Part shown: positions 17,074 to 24,920 of the stretch, in pieces | Position numbering within the stretch: position 1 is the first letter of the stretch | Layout: each line of letters opens with the position of its first letter | From: Mucilaginibacter pankratovii | Lineage (GTDB): Bacteria > Bacteroidota > Bacteroidia > Sphingobacteriales > Sphingobacteriaceae | DNA length: 64,000 nucleotides | Reading direction: 5' to 3' | NCBI RefSeq assembly: GCF_014773265.1 | Contig: NZ_JACWMY010000002.1 | Location: 186,001 to 250,000 of the forward strand | The notes under the pieces: generated by a model | Database searches by the model: none | What the model was told of the DNA's origin: nothing | Seen by the model: the letters and a program-made list of their open reading frames with translations, nothing else | Translations under genes and position numbers: made by a program

Positions 17074-18054
17074 CTATTTCTCAAATGGATGGAACGAGAT
17101 GCCAATACTGAAATAGCCCGCCGGATCAGGGTGTGTCCTGAATTCATAGGTGTCGCTTGACTGGCCTTTAATGACACCCCTTGCGTTCATGTAGTTCGTC
17201 ATACCGCCTTTAAAGGTGGCAATGATGTTATGGCCAAGATTATGCTCGTAGGTAAGTCCCGATTTGAGTTCCATCTGCCTGTAATCGTACAGGGCTCCGT
17301 TCTGCGCCGGGTCTATTCTCACATACAGCAGTTCATTTTCCATTTCTGTCCCCAGGGATATCCTGCCGTTTTTGAAGACACCTTTTCTAATCATCAGGCG
17401 TTGCGGAAGGAATACGTCCAGCGCCCAATCGTTATTAAAGGCGTGCTGATAGGAAATGATGGGCATGAACGGAATGGGCGCGGAACGGTCAATCATCGCG
17501 GAGATCCCGAGGGCAAAACTGGTTGCCTTAGTTCGCTTCAGGATCATTGTTGCTGACAGATTACCTTTTACCCGGCCAAAATCCTGGTCTGTCGCATCGG
17601 CCAATATTAAACCGTTATAAGCCATTCTTTTACCGAATAAGGAACCAAAGCGCGTGACGCTTAACGAACCGGTGAACAGGTGATAATTTTCCTGCGGATT
17701 CTGTGTTATGGCCGACGTAGTTCCGGGCAGGGGTATAAAATCACCGAATTCAAAGGCTTCATATTTGTACTTTACTGAGGTATTGATCACCCACTGACTG
17801 CTGGTATATACCGGAACGGTAACCGCTGCCTTGAAACGATAATGATTGCTTATTCTTCCCGTGCCTTTGGGCTCACCGTTAAAATCCGGGGCGTAATCTG
17901 TCGGAGCGAATTGCTCGTATTTAACTTCGAAGTTTCTTCTGTTCGGAAACTTTTCCTGTATGGGTTCGCCTTTGACCTTGGTTATCGTGTCAACAGTTTG
18001 GGCAAATGCCGGGGTGAAGCCTAATGCCAGCACCAGGGTTAAAATGATCTTCAT
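17074..18054 (-). CDS. DUF6268-like outer-membrane protein
   Basis: 326 aa from the ATG at 18054, which begins a clean signal peptide (MKIILTLVLALGFTPAFAQ). The frame remains open upstream to 18270 with other ATGs (18231, 18144), but those residues do not look like part of the protein. The mature protein is beta-rich with alternating strands (RFGSLFGKRMAYNGLILADA, MILKRTKATSFALGISAMI) and ends ISFHPFEK, typical of the DUF6268/transporter barrel group. First gene of the export operon. The LytTR-type repeat lies about 230 bases upstream, which implies a long leader or a short leader peptide. Confidence 0.75.
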   Translation of the reverse strand: MKIILTLVLALGFTPAFAQTVDTITKVKGEPIQEKFPNRRNFEVKYEQFAPTDYAPDFNGEPKGTGRISNHYRFKAAVTVPVYTSSQWVINTSVKYKYEAFEFGDFIPLPGTTSAITQNPQENYHLFTGSLSVTRFGSLFGKRMAYNGLILADATDQDFGRVKGNLSATMILKRTKATSFALGISAMIDRSAPIPFMPIISYQHAFNNDWALDVFLPQRLMIRKGVFKNGRISLGTEMENELLYVRIDPAQNGALYDYRQMELKSGLTYEHNLGHNIIATFKGGMTNYMNARGVIKGQSSDTYEFRTHPDPAGYFSIGISFHPFEK

Positions 18055-18286
18055 GGGATAAAAGTTAATAGTGAATGTGTGTTGTAGTATTTGCCTGAAC
18101 GGATTGCCTGATATCCTGAAATAATAAAGAATGTTGTCTATCATGAAGTGCAGACCCGCCGACAAAACCTGCGAGGCAGGCAGGTCAAACCCGCTTACTC
18201 GTAATAGGAAAATGGTGATTGTCTTGTACATCTTATTTTGTTTGATGCTCAAAACTACTCTTGGAGACATGACGTAATTTTGATAT

Positions 18287-18316
18287 TATACCAAACAGGC
18301 TGTCAATTAGATGAAA
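18287..18316 (-). promoter_or_regulatory. LytTR-type direct repeat, site D
   Basis: TATACCAAA at 18287-18295 is perfect; TAGATGAAA at 18308-18316, 21 bp away, is degenerate. It would control the export operon. From a candidate leader ATG at 18231 the distance is 56 bases, matching the other sites, whereas the gene ATG is at 18054. Confidence 0.5.
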
Positions 18317-18364
18317 TGGATGATACTGCCGCTTAATTCTAAATTGGTAATGATCAGATTGCCC

Positions 18365-18405
18365 TTTAAAAAAGAAGCCCCTTTCTGATTGCTCAGAAAG
18401 GGGCT
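18365..18405 (-). terminator. Rho-independent terminator of the lytS/lytTR operon
   Basis: AGCCCCTTTCTGA (18376-18388) pairs perfectly with TCAGAAAGGGGCT (18393-18405), 4-base loop. On the minus strand the hairpin is followed by TTCTTTTTTAAA, a good T-run. It lies 35 bases after the LytTR gene stop. Confidence 0.9.
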
Positions 18406-18440
18406 CATATAGTGGCGTAAGTTTGAACGTTGACCGTTCG

Positions 18441-19163
18441 TTATTTTGAAAATAGTTTTTTGTTTACGAAATCCTCAAAAAAAGCGGCGTGATAGGTATT
18501 GCCGATAGGAATTTCGTGCTGATCGATATAAACAGTATTATTATCAAATGAACTAATCTTATGCTTATTGATAATATAGGATTTACTGGTCCGGATAAAG
18601 ATATTAGGTGGCAGCTTAGCCTGTATTGTTTTGATGTTCATGGCTGTAATGACCTTTTGATCGGTCGTGTAAAGCACCACATAATCCTTAAGCCCCTGGA
18701 TAAACAATATATCATTAAAAAGCACCTTAAAAACTTTCCGGTCTGCCCGGATAAAAAAAAAGTTTTCCTGTATATCGTTGATGTCAACAACGTAGGTATC
18801 TGTTTCCAGTAATTTTTTATAAGACATGGCTTTGGCAACAGCTCGTTGAAAACGTTCCGGCTTAACCGGTTTGATCAGATAATCCAATGCGTCAATTTCA
18901 TAACTTTCAAGTGCATACTGGCTGTAGGCTGTAGTGAAGATCACCATCGTCTTTTGCGGGATGTTCTGCGCGAAAGTAATGCCATCCGTTCCGGGCATCT
19001 GGATATCAAGAAAAATGATGTCAACGTGTTCGGCGTCCAGATACCTGGCCGCGGCGTCGGCGCTGCTGAATTCTTTAATTAATTCAAGTTCGGGCATTTG
19101 CCGGATCAGGCTGATTATGGCTTCCCTGGCCAATGGCTCATCATCTACAACGATGCAGTTCAT
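18441..19163 (-). CDS. LytTR-family response regulator
   Basis: 240 aa. Receiver domain at residues 1-115: acidic pair D7/D8 (VVDDEPLARE), phosphoacceptor D53 (FLDIQMPGTDG), Thr in IFTTAYS and conserved Lys in YLIKPVKPERF. A LytTR DNA-binding domain follows (about 140-235: FFFIRADRKVFKVLFNDILFIQ, NIFIRTSKSYIINKHKISSF, IPIGNTYHAAFFEDF). The ATG overlaps the kinase stop by 4 bases. It is the best candidate to bind the six TTTGCTATA-N12-TTTGGTATA sites in this region. Confidence 0.95.
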   Translation of the reverse strand: MNCIVVDDEPLAREAIISLIRQMPELELIKEFSSADAAARYLDAEHVDIIFLDIQMPGTDGITFAQNIPQKTMVIFTTAYSQYALESYEIDALDYLIKPVKPERFQRAVAKAMSYKKLLETDTYVVDINDIQENFFFIRADRKVFKVLFNDILFIQGLKDYVVLYTTDQKVITAMNIKTIQAKLPPNIFIRTSKSYIINKHKISSFDNNTVYIDQHEIPIGNTYHAAFFEDFVNKKLFSK

Positions 19164-20212
19164 AGTTGAATATTTAGTTTAACAGTATAGTGATGCTCAT
19201 CATCACGAATGATCAACTCGTGACGTTCCGCGTACAAGAGTTCAAGTCGACGTTTAATATTGATCAACCCTAATCCGCCAACCTCGCTTTTACATCTTTT
19301 TTGCGGACATGAATTAATGCAAAAAAAATCAACCCGGTCATTATGAATATCAAATCTGATATCAATGAAAGAAGCGCTTTCTGTGGAAAGACTATGTTTG
19401 ATGGCGTTCTCAACAAAAGTGATGAACAGAAAGGGCGGCACCTGCACACCATTAATATCTCCATGGTTGGAGACGGTATAATCGAAATTATCCCGCCTGA
19501 TTTTTTCCAGGTCAAGTGAATCATTTAAAAATTGGATTTCTCCGGCCAGCAACACTCTGTCCCTGCTGCTGTCATATAACTGATAGCGTAACAGGTCGCT
19601 TAACTTCATCAATACCTGGGACGCTTTTTGAGGGTCCTTTTGAATCAGCACATTAGCATTATTAAGCATATTGAACAGGAAATGCGGGTTGATCTGATTT
19701 TTCAATTGCTCCAATTCAGATCGGAGCCCGGCACTGGTCAATTCGTTGATGCGCTTGGTGTCCTTTATCCATTGCTGGAATAATTTGATCGCTGTCGAGG
19801 TCCCCAAAAAAACGAAAGCGATAAATACGTTGGGGATGATCGGGGGAATAAAAATAGTTTTGTCGTAAAGGCGCTGATCTATTGATTTAAATATCAGTTG
19901 GCTGATCAACACAGCGACAAAGGCTATTGCAATCATTGCGAAGAATGAAAATCTGTAAATGGTCGGCTTGCCGTTAAACAGCAGTTTGGGCACCAGTACG
20001 TACATATTGATATAGCAAAGCGCCAGGCAAAGAGAGCAGTAGGCTAATTTATAATAAGTAATAAATGACTGTACGTATAATGGGGTTTCATTGCTTAAAT
20101 AGAAAGCTACAGCAATAACCGACAAAATAAACAGGTGTCTGAATACCCTCGACCTCGTTATTGCCCGCTTGAATCGTGAATAAGCATCCGTTTTATTTTC
20201 CTGATCGAACAT
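19160..20212 (-). CDS. LytS-type sensor histidine kinase
   Basis: 350 aa from the ATG at 20212 (another at 20236 adds 8 residues). Four hydrophobic segments lie in the first 145 residues (about 24-41, 47-75, 87-108, 122-140). Then comes the His_kinase domain with His177 in QINPHFLFNMLNNANVL, and a HATPase region with N box FITFVENAIKHS and GLGLINIKRRLELLY as the G box. The GHKL is intact. Small periplasmic loops suggest sensing within or near the membrane. Co-operonic with the response regulator; a LytTR-type repeat lies about 50 bases upstream, implying autoregulation. Confidence 0.94.
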   Translation of the reverse strand: MFDQENKTDAYSRFKRAITRSRVFRHLFILSVIAVAFYLSNETPLYVQSFITYYKLAYCSLCLALCYINMYVLVPKLLFNGKPTIYRFSFFAMIAIAFVAVLISQLIFKSIDQRLYDKTIFIPPIIPNVFIAFVFLGTSTAIKLFQQWIKDTKRINELTSAGLRSELEQLKNQINPHFLFNMLNNANVLIQKDPQKASQVLMKLSDLLRYQLYDSSRDRVLLAGEIQFLNDSLDLEKIRRDNFDYTVSNHGDINGVQVPPFLFITFVENAIKHSLSTESASFIDIRFDIHNDRVDFFCINSCPQKRCKSEVGGLGLINIKRRLELLYAERHELIIRDDEHHYTVKLNIQL

Positions 20213-20260
20213 AATTGTATGATCAAATATAAACAATGCTAAAACCCTCCCGGGAAATAT

Positions 20261-20290
20261 TATATCAAAGCGCTTATAAATTATACGAAA
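20261..20290 (-). promoter_or_regulatory. LytTR-type direct repeat, site E
   Basis: TATATCAAA at 20261-20269 and TATACGAAA at 20282-20290, 21 bp start to start, each with one or two changes from the consensus. About 49 bases before the kinase ATG, so probably an autoregulatory site. Confidence 0.55.
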
Positions 20291-20415
20291 TGTCGTTGGA
20301 GTTGTTTACCGGTTAAGATCCGGCATGGCCGGTCTTCCGGCTAAGGATAAGGTTTGGCAGCTGAAATAACCCTCGGGATTCATATGTAAAGCTGTTTTGT
20401 ATACGTCAAATGGCT

Positions 20416-20445
20416 TTTGCTATAATGATTCGCCGGTTTGGTATA
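20416..20445 (+). promoter_or_regulatory. LytTR-type direct repeat, site F
   Basis: TTTGCTATA at 20416-20424 and TTTGGTATA at 20437-20445 on the plus strand, both perfect. This is the only copy facing right, and the only one before a plus-strand gene (TetR at 20536, about 91 bases on), so relative orientation to the target is the same as at the other five. Confidence 0.65.
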
Positions 20446-20535
20446 ATAACTAAAGGCTGTGATCTGCATCCGCTTAACTTCATCAGCGGCCAACAGCCTA
20501 TGTAGGCGAATGGCAAACCATACTTTACCGGAACG

Positions 20536-21186
20536 ATGTATAAAGGACTTAACGAGCGACCTGTCAAAAATAAAGCGCAAACCATGCGTAAACTTATCAA
20601 CGGCGTCGCCGAAGTTTTTCGCACTGACGGATACGCCGGCTTAGGCGTCAATAAAGTAGCAAAAATAGCGGGGGTAAATAAGAAACTGATCTACCGGTAT
20701 TTTAGAAGCTTTAACAACCTGGTAGAAGCCTATGTGGTGGAAACAGATTACTGGATGCAATTTGCGGAGAACATGCGGCAACTTACCGTGCCTAAAGATC
20801 TTGAGGACACAAAACGTCTGATCAGCAACGTACTGAAAAATCAGTTCCTTTATTTCCACCGCGACAAAGAAATGCAGGAACTCATTCTCTGGGAATTATC
20901 AAGTGATAGTGAACTAATGCGGAGTATCCACCGTACCCGGGAAGCAATGGGACAGCAATTTTTGGAATTGACAGACCCATATCTGAATAACGCTGATATC
21001 AATTTCAGAGCAGTTGCGGCGCTGATCGTCGGTGGCATTTATTACACGATCCTGCACACCCGCTATAACGGTGGAATGTTTTCTGATCTAGATCTGTCGA
21101 CAGATAGCGGACGGGAGGATATTTTAAATGCAATTGACCAGGTGATCGATATGGTCTTTGATCGTAGCCTGTCCGAAAATAACTGA
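20536..21186 (+). CDS. TetR/AcrR family transcriptional regulator
   Basis: 216 aa. The N-terminal HTH is complete (about residues 17-62: KLINGVAEVFRTDGYAGLGVNKVAKIAGVNKKLIYRYFRSFNNLVEAY, with the YRYF core of the recognition helix). The C-terminal helical domain (about 70-210) would bind a ligand, unidentified. It is divergent from the lytS/lytTR operon and carries its own LytTR-type repeat upstream. It might in turn repress the exporter. It seems to be the last resident gene before the transposon-like element. Confidence 0.9.
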   Translation: MYKGLNERPVKNKAQTMRKLINGVAEVFRTDGYAGLGVNKVAKIAGVNKKLIYRYFRSFNNLVEAYVVETDYWMQFAENMRQLTVPKDLEDTKRLISNVLKNQFLYFHRDKEMQELILWELSSDSELMRSIHRTREAMGQQFLELTDPYLNNADINFRAVAALIVGGIYYTILHTRYNGGMFSDLDLSTDSGREDILNAIDQVIDMVFDRSLSENN

Positions 21187-21397
21187 GTTGACAAACTGAG
21201 CGGCCGGTATCCAGCCGGCGCGACAGGGTTTCTTGAATCACCTGAAACTTCGTGCTATCCTTTTTAAGTCCATCTGTAGTATGGAAATGGTATTGACTGA
21301 GCGGACCGTTTAAACAAAAATAACACAACGTGTTTTCAGGTTGTGATTTAACTATTTGGATAAACCCCAACTTTGATGCCCGATAAATCAGAATGTT

Positions 21398-21718
21398 ATG
21401 GATAAAGCAACACAACAACGGGCAAAAATGTCCGGTATCGTCCCAACAAGGGACCAGATCGTTACCCAAAGCGATCTTGTAGTATTGAAAGAAGATATGC
21501 TGCAGGAATTTAAGCGTATCGTTAAAGAATGTTTTAGCGGCCAGCCCGGCAAAAAATGGTTGAAGTCTGCCGAAGTAAAAAAGCTGCTGGGTATCTCGCA
21601 CGGTTTCCTTCAATCTTTGCGAGACAGCGGTGTCCTGCCTTTTACCAAAATTGGCGGTTCCATTTACTACGATTATGAGGACATCACCTTCATGATGTCT
21701 GCCAACAAAAGCGCATAG
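21398..21718 (+). CDS. Helix-turn-helix protein (excisionase/HTH_17-like)
   Basis: 106 aa. The C-terminal part is a winged-helix HTH of the excisionase/MerR-like type: KKWLKSAEVKKLLGISHGFLQSLRDSGVLPFTKIGGSIYYDYEDITFMM (about residues 51-99). Such proteins are common at the ends of Bacteroidetes conjugative transposons and control excision or transfer genes. It marks the left limit of the transposon-like gene set. First of a run of plus-strand genes leading to the Mob genes. Confidence 0.85.
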   Translation: MDKATQQRAKMSGIVPTRDQIVTQSDLVVLKEDMLQEFKRIVKECFSGQPGKKWLKSAEVKKLLGISHGFLQSLRDSGVLPFTKIGGSIYYDYEDITFMMSANKSA

Positions 21719-21772
21719 CATATTATCCCATGCCGGACCTGCCTGTTTGCAGGCCGGCCTTAAATCAAAGCA

Positions 21773-22081
21773 ATGTTGTTTAAACGAAAAGCGAAACGGA
21801 TTCTGGCCGAACGCAGGGCCGTTTCCAAACCCGAATTGATTCGTCAAAAAGGTTTCGGCACCGAAATGCCGCCACAAAAGAAACTGGTTGAGATCTATTT
21901 CGATCAAAAAGGATTTACCGTTCAGGCCGAATTGTTTTACAGTTTTTTTGACCGGGCTCAATGGAGCAGTCCGAAAGGAACACCTTACCGTAACTGGAAA
22001 TTGCTGGCGACCGATTGGATATTCGACTACCAGCAATCATTAAAACTGCAGAAAAGGCAACGGGAAAACGCAGTTCTGTAA
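21773..22081 (+). CDS. Conserved element-associated protein, unknown
   Basis: 102 aa, basic N-terminus (LFKRKAKRILAERRA) and a compact C-terminal region with aromatic residues (AELFYSFFDRAQWSSP, NWKLLATDWIFDYQQSLKLQKRQR). No family recognised. It lies between the HTH protein and ParA on the same strand with short gaps (54 and 38 bases), consistent with one operon. Proteins of this kind next to ParA are common in Sphingobacteriaceae conjugative elements, which is recollection, not shown here. Confidence 0.6.
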   Translation: MLFKRKAKRILAERRAVSKPELIRQKGFGTEMPPQKKLVEIYFDQKGFTVQAELFYSFFDRAQWSSPKGTPYRNWKLLATDWIFDYQQSLKLQKRQRENAVL

Positions 22082-22119
22082 TCTCATTACTCATCATTAT
22101 CAAACAGAAATCTAACATC

Positions 22120-22737
22120 ATGGCAAAGATCATCACCATAGCCCATCAAAAAGGTGGCGTAGGTAAAAGCACGTTAGCGATCAACCTGGCGCTTTGTTTC
22201 CAGGATCAATTATCAGTAGCCCTTGTAGACACCGATCTTCAGGGTAGTTTATATCACATCCGGGAGGATTTTCCCGACCTGGCTATTATCGGCGTCGATA
22301 AATTGCAGGATATCCGGCAGCTGGCCTATGACCTGGTCATCATCGATACGCCGCCTTATCTCTCCAATCGCTTACCCGAATTATTTCTTTACTCTGATTT
22401 TATTTTGGTACCGACCAAGGCCGGTTTCTTCGACGTAATGGCCATTCGTTCTACTCTGGCACTGATTAAGGAAGCGCAGCGAAAGACGCCGCAGATCAGG
22501 GCCGGTATCGTACTCAATATGGTCAAGCCACGATCAGGCATTACCCGGGAAGTGGCAGTCCTGCTGCAAAGCATGGATACACCATTGCTGAAAACAAGGG
22601 TGCATGACCGGGTAAGTATCGCGCGGTCCTCCATGACCGCGGGCGTTTTAAATAGCGCTGACAAGCGGGCAAAAGAAGAGATTATGGCGTTGACTGAAGA
22701 AGTTGTCGAGCACATCAGTGCTGAAATAGCAATATAG
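22120..22737 (+). CDS. ParA family ATPase
   Basis: 205 aa from the ATG at 22120; an upstream frame open to 22015 overlaps the previous gene. The deviant Walker A is HQKGGVGKSTLAINLA (starting at about residue 8), Walker A' VDTDLQGSL, and Walker B DLVIIDTPPYLS. ParA-type ATPases on Bacteroidetes conjugative transposons are thought to help maintenance or transfer DNA positioning. It is followed immediately by the iteron-like repeat region, which could be its centromere-like partner site. Confidence 0.93.
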   Translation: MAKIITIAHQKGGVGKSTLAINLALCFQDQLSVALVDTDLQGSLYHIREDFPDLAIIGVDKLQDIRQLAYDLVIIDTPPYLSNRLPELFLYSDFILVPTKAGFFDVMAIRSTLALIKEAQRKTPQIRAGIVLNMVKPRSGITREVAVLLQSMDTPLLKTRVHDRVSIARSSMTAGVLNSADKRAKEEIMALTEEVVEHISAEIAI

Positions 22738-22863
22738 CAAGCTAGCTTTTTATTTAGCTAACAAGCTAGCAAAATTGCAAACTAAGATCGTAGCAGTTTA
22801 GCACGCTAAGGTCATAGCAAGTTATCAAGCTAGCTGCGGTTGACAGGAAGCTATCAAGCTAGT
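22738..22863. repeat. Iteron-like cluster of CAAGCTAG repeats
   Basis: CAAGCTAG occurs four times in 126 bases: 22738-22745, 22762-22769, 22826-22833, 22855-22862; three copies extend to CAAGCTAGC, and two are preceded by TAT. Related words (TTAGCTAA, GCACGCTAAG, ATAGCAAG) fill the gaps. Each core contains the palindrome AGCT or GCTAGC. It begins one base after the ParA stop and ends 40 bases before the next gene, so it could be a binding cluster for ParA's partner, an origin, or a regulatory site. Confidence 0.6.
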
Positions 22864-22902
22864 AAACTGGCAACAATTGCTAACAAACTATAATGATAGC
22901 AA

Positions 22903-23181
22903 ATGGAAAATTATAAAAACAAACTCGGCAATCTTGCCGACAAACTCAGACAGGAAAGGCCTGCTACCCCTATCCAAGAGGTGACACCGGTCAAGGCCGT
23001 ACCCGTTCCAAATGAGCCCGAAGTACAGTTCAACAACCGGATACCCAAAGGCCTTTTAAAGCGGCTTAAAACATTCGGACTGGAGTATGATGAGTCCCTT
23101 AAAGACATCAATATACAGGCACTTGAACTTTATCTCAGCCACAAGGCGAAGCCGGAGGAAAAAACAAAAAATGCCGATTAA
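22903..23181 (+). CDS. Small element protein with ribbon-helix-helix-like end
   Basis: 92 aa. The N-terminal half is charged and Pro/Val-rich (TPIQEVTPVKAVPVPNEPE), the C-terminal half reads NRIPKGLLKRLKTFGLEYDESLKDINIQALELYL, which resembles a short ribbon-helix-helix or ParB-like DNA-binding segment. It directly follows the iteron-like repeats and ParA and is thus the best candidate for the repeat-binding partner. No named family is certain. Confidence 0.65.
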   Translation: MENYKNKLGNLADKLRQERPATPIQEVTPVKAVPVPNEPEVQFNNRIPKGLLKRLKTFGLEYDESLKDINIQALELYLSHKAKPEEKTKNAD

Positions 23182-23223
23182 AACACTGTTAGCAGGATAA
23201 GACCGCCCGCTTCGCAGCAGTCA

Positions 23224-23258
23224 GCAAGATGTACAATTGTGTCACAATTGAATCTTGC
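23224..23258. other. Extended dyad, candidate oriT
   Basis: GCAAGAT (23224-23230), CAATTGTG (23234-23241), one base, CACAATTG (23243-23250), ATCTTGC (23252-23258): a nearly perfect nested inverted repeat about 70 bases before MobA. A further 8-bp hairpin (AAAAATCC 23290-23297 with GGATTTTT 23307-23314) lies just before MobA. Position upstream of relaxosome genes fits oriT; the nick site is not identified. Confidence 0.5.
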
Positions 23259-23327
23259 CCCGGCCTCCGCTGTCGGCCACGGTCCAGGCAAAAATCCTCC
23301 GAAGTCGGATTTTTAAAGATTTAGATC

Positions 23328-23738
23328 ATGAGTGAACAGGAAGATAACAGGTCAAGGTGGTACAATATCCGGCTGAAACCTGACGAGTACCAATTGCTGA
23401 ACGGGAAGTTCAAAAAGACCCAGTTCAGGAAGCTAAGCGAATACATGCGCAGCCTGCTTTTGGATAAGCCCGTAACGGTTACTTACCGTGACAAAGCTAT
23501 GGATGATATGCTGGAAGAAATGGTATTGCTGCGGCAGGAATTGAATGCGATCGGCAACAATCTCAACCAGGCGATGCGCAATATCAATAGCGCCCACGGT
23601 AATGCCGATGCCAGGCTCTGGATGAATTTGCTCAGTGTGATCAACACCAAACTGGAGCCGTCGATTCAACAAATTAAAGACAGGATGAACCAATACGCGG
23701 ATATATGGTCGCAAAAATTAAAAGCGGCAAAAGCCTGA
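23328..23738 (+). CDS. mobA: Relaxosome accessory protein (MobA/MobC family)
   Basis: 136 aa. N-terminal ribbon-helix-helix type DNA-binding segment (WYNIRLKPDEYQLLNGKFKKT) and a C-terminal MobC-like motif ELNAIGNNLNQAMRNIN (about residues 75-91). These proteins help the relaxase bind oriT. It is named mobA after its equivalent in Bacteroides elements. It overlaps the start of the relaxase gene by 34 bases, and the oriT-like dyad lies directly upstream, as expected for this module. Confidence 0.88.
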   Translation: MSEQEDNRSRWYNIRLKPDEYQLLNGKFKKTQFRKLSEYMRSLLLDKPVTVTYRDKAMDDMLEEMVLLRQELNAIGNNLNQAMRNINSAHGNADARLWMNLLSVINTKLEPSIQQIKDRMNQYADIWSQKLKAAKA

Positions 23739-24916
23739 TCGGCGCGCTAAACTATAACGAGAACAAAGTGAAACAGCAAAAAGCTGCATTGATCGAGGCG
23801 GCAAAATACTTTAAGGACAAAGATGAACTGTCTTTTAATGACAAGCTTTTCAGGTTAACCGACCTGGCCGGGATGAACCAGCGATCCAAAACCAATACCG
23901 TACATATCTCCCTGAATTTCCCGAACGGCGAAAATTTGGCGGATGAAACCCTGCGGGAGATCGTCAAAGATTATCTCCAGGGTGTCGGTTTTGAAACGCA
24001 GCCCTATTTAGTTTACCGGCATGAGGATGCAGGACATCCGCATATCCATATCGTCACGACGAATATCAAACGGGACGGCGAGCGGATCAGCCTGCACTAC
24101 CTGGGGCAAAATGAATCAGAGAAAACACGCAAAGCTATCGAGATCAAATATGGACTGACTAAAGCTGAGGAGCAGCCTTCACAAAAACCAAACTTGAAAG
24201 CGGAAATCTCTCCGGCAGAATATGGCAAAGCCGAAACCAAGCGGGCCATAACCAATGTCCTGGGCTTTGTATTAAGGGCTTATAAGTTTACCAGTGTTCC
24301 CGAACTCAACGCGGTTTTACAACAGTACAACATCCAGGCGGACCGGGGCTCCAAAGACTCCCGCATGTATGCGCGTGAAGGATTAGTGTATTGGATACTG
24401 GATAAGCAAGGCAACAAGATCGGCGTACCCATTAAAGCAAGTACCCTATATGGTAAACCTACATTGATAACGCTGGAGGATAAGTTCCGGCTTAACACGC
24501 ATTTGCGTAAACCATTTAAAGAAGGCCTGATCAAAATATTGGATGAAGTATTAGCCAAACCGCAAACCAGGAGGAGTTTTCAATCAGCACTCAGGGCTGA
24601 AGGAATTCAATCTATCCTGCGCCAAAACGATGAAGGCCGCATCTATGGCGTAACTTTTATCGATCAAAAAAACAAAGCGGTTTTTAATGGCAGCGATCTG
24701 GGAAAAACTTACAGTGCCAATCAGTTCAGTGCGCAATTACTGCCTGACCCCGTAAACATCCGGAAACCGGGCCTGAATGCGTCTGCCGATAACGCACAAA
24801 GCCATGCATCAACCAGTGGCGAAGGATTAGTAGACATATTGTTCGCTCCCGCGCGTGAAGACATGGCCGCGCTCAACAAATTCAAAAAGAAGAAACGTAA
24901 AGGACTTAATCTATAA
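23705..24916 (+). CDS. mobB: Relaxase (MobB, mobilization nuclease)
   Basis: 403 aa. The relaxase domain is at residues 1-160: a short VAKIKSGKSLIGALNYNENK start with the Tyr in NYNENK as candidate catalytic residue, and the metal-binding histidine triad RHEDAGHPHIHIVTTNI. The C-terminal half is a mixed region of unknown role. It nicks and covalently binds DNA at oriT during conjugation. The start is within mobA, implying coupled translation, and it is followed 4 bases later by the coupling protein gene. Confidence 0.93.
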   Translation: MVAKIKSGKSLIGALNYNENKVKQQKAALIEAAKYFKDKDELSFNDKLFRLTDLAGMNQRSKTNTVHISLNFPNGENLADETLREIVKDYLQGVGFETQPYLVYRHEDAGHPHIHIVTTNIKRDGERISLHYLGQNESEKTRKAIEIKYGLTKAEEQPSQKPNLKAEISPAEYGKAETKRAITNVLGFVLRAYKFTSVPELNAVLQQYNIQADRGSKDSRMYAREGLVYWILDKQGNKIGVPIKASTLYGKPTLITLEDKFRLNTHLRKPFKEGLIKILDEVLAKPQTRRSFQSALRAEGIQSILRQNDEGRIYGVTFIDQKNKAVFNGSDLGKTYSANQFSAQLLPDPVNIRKPGLNASADNAQSHASTSGEGLVDILFAPAREDMAALNKFKKKKRKGLNL

Positions 24917-24920
24917 CACT

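Noticed and set aside
22738..22863. CRISPR-like array
   Set aside because: Repeats are too short (8-9 bases) and unevenly spaced, with no spacers of constant length or cas genes.
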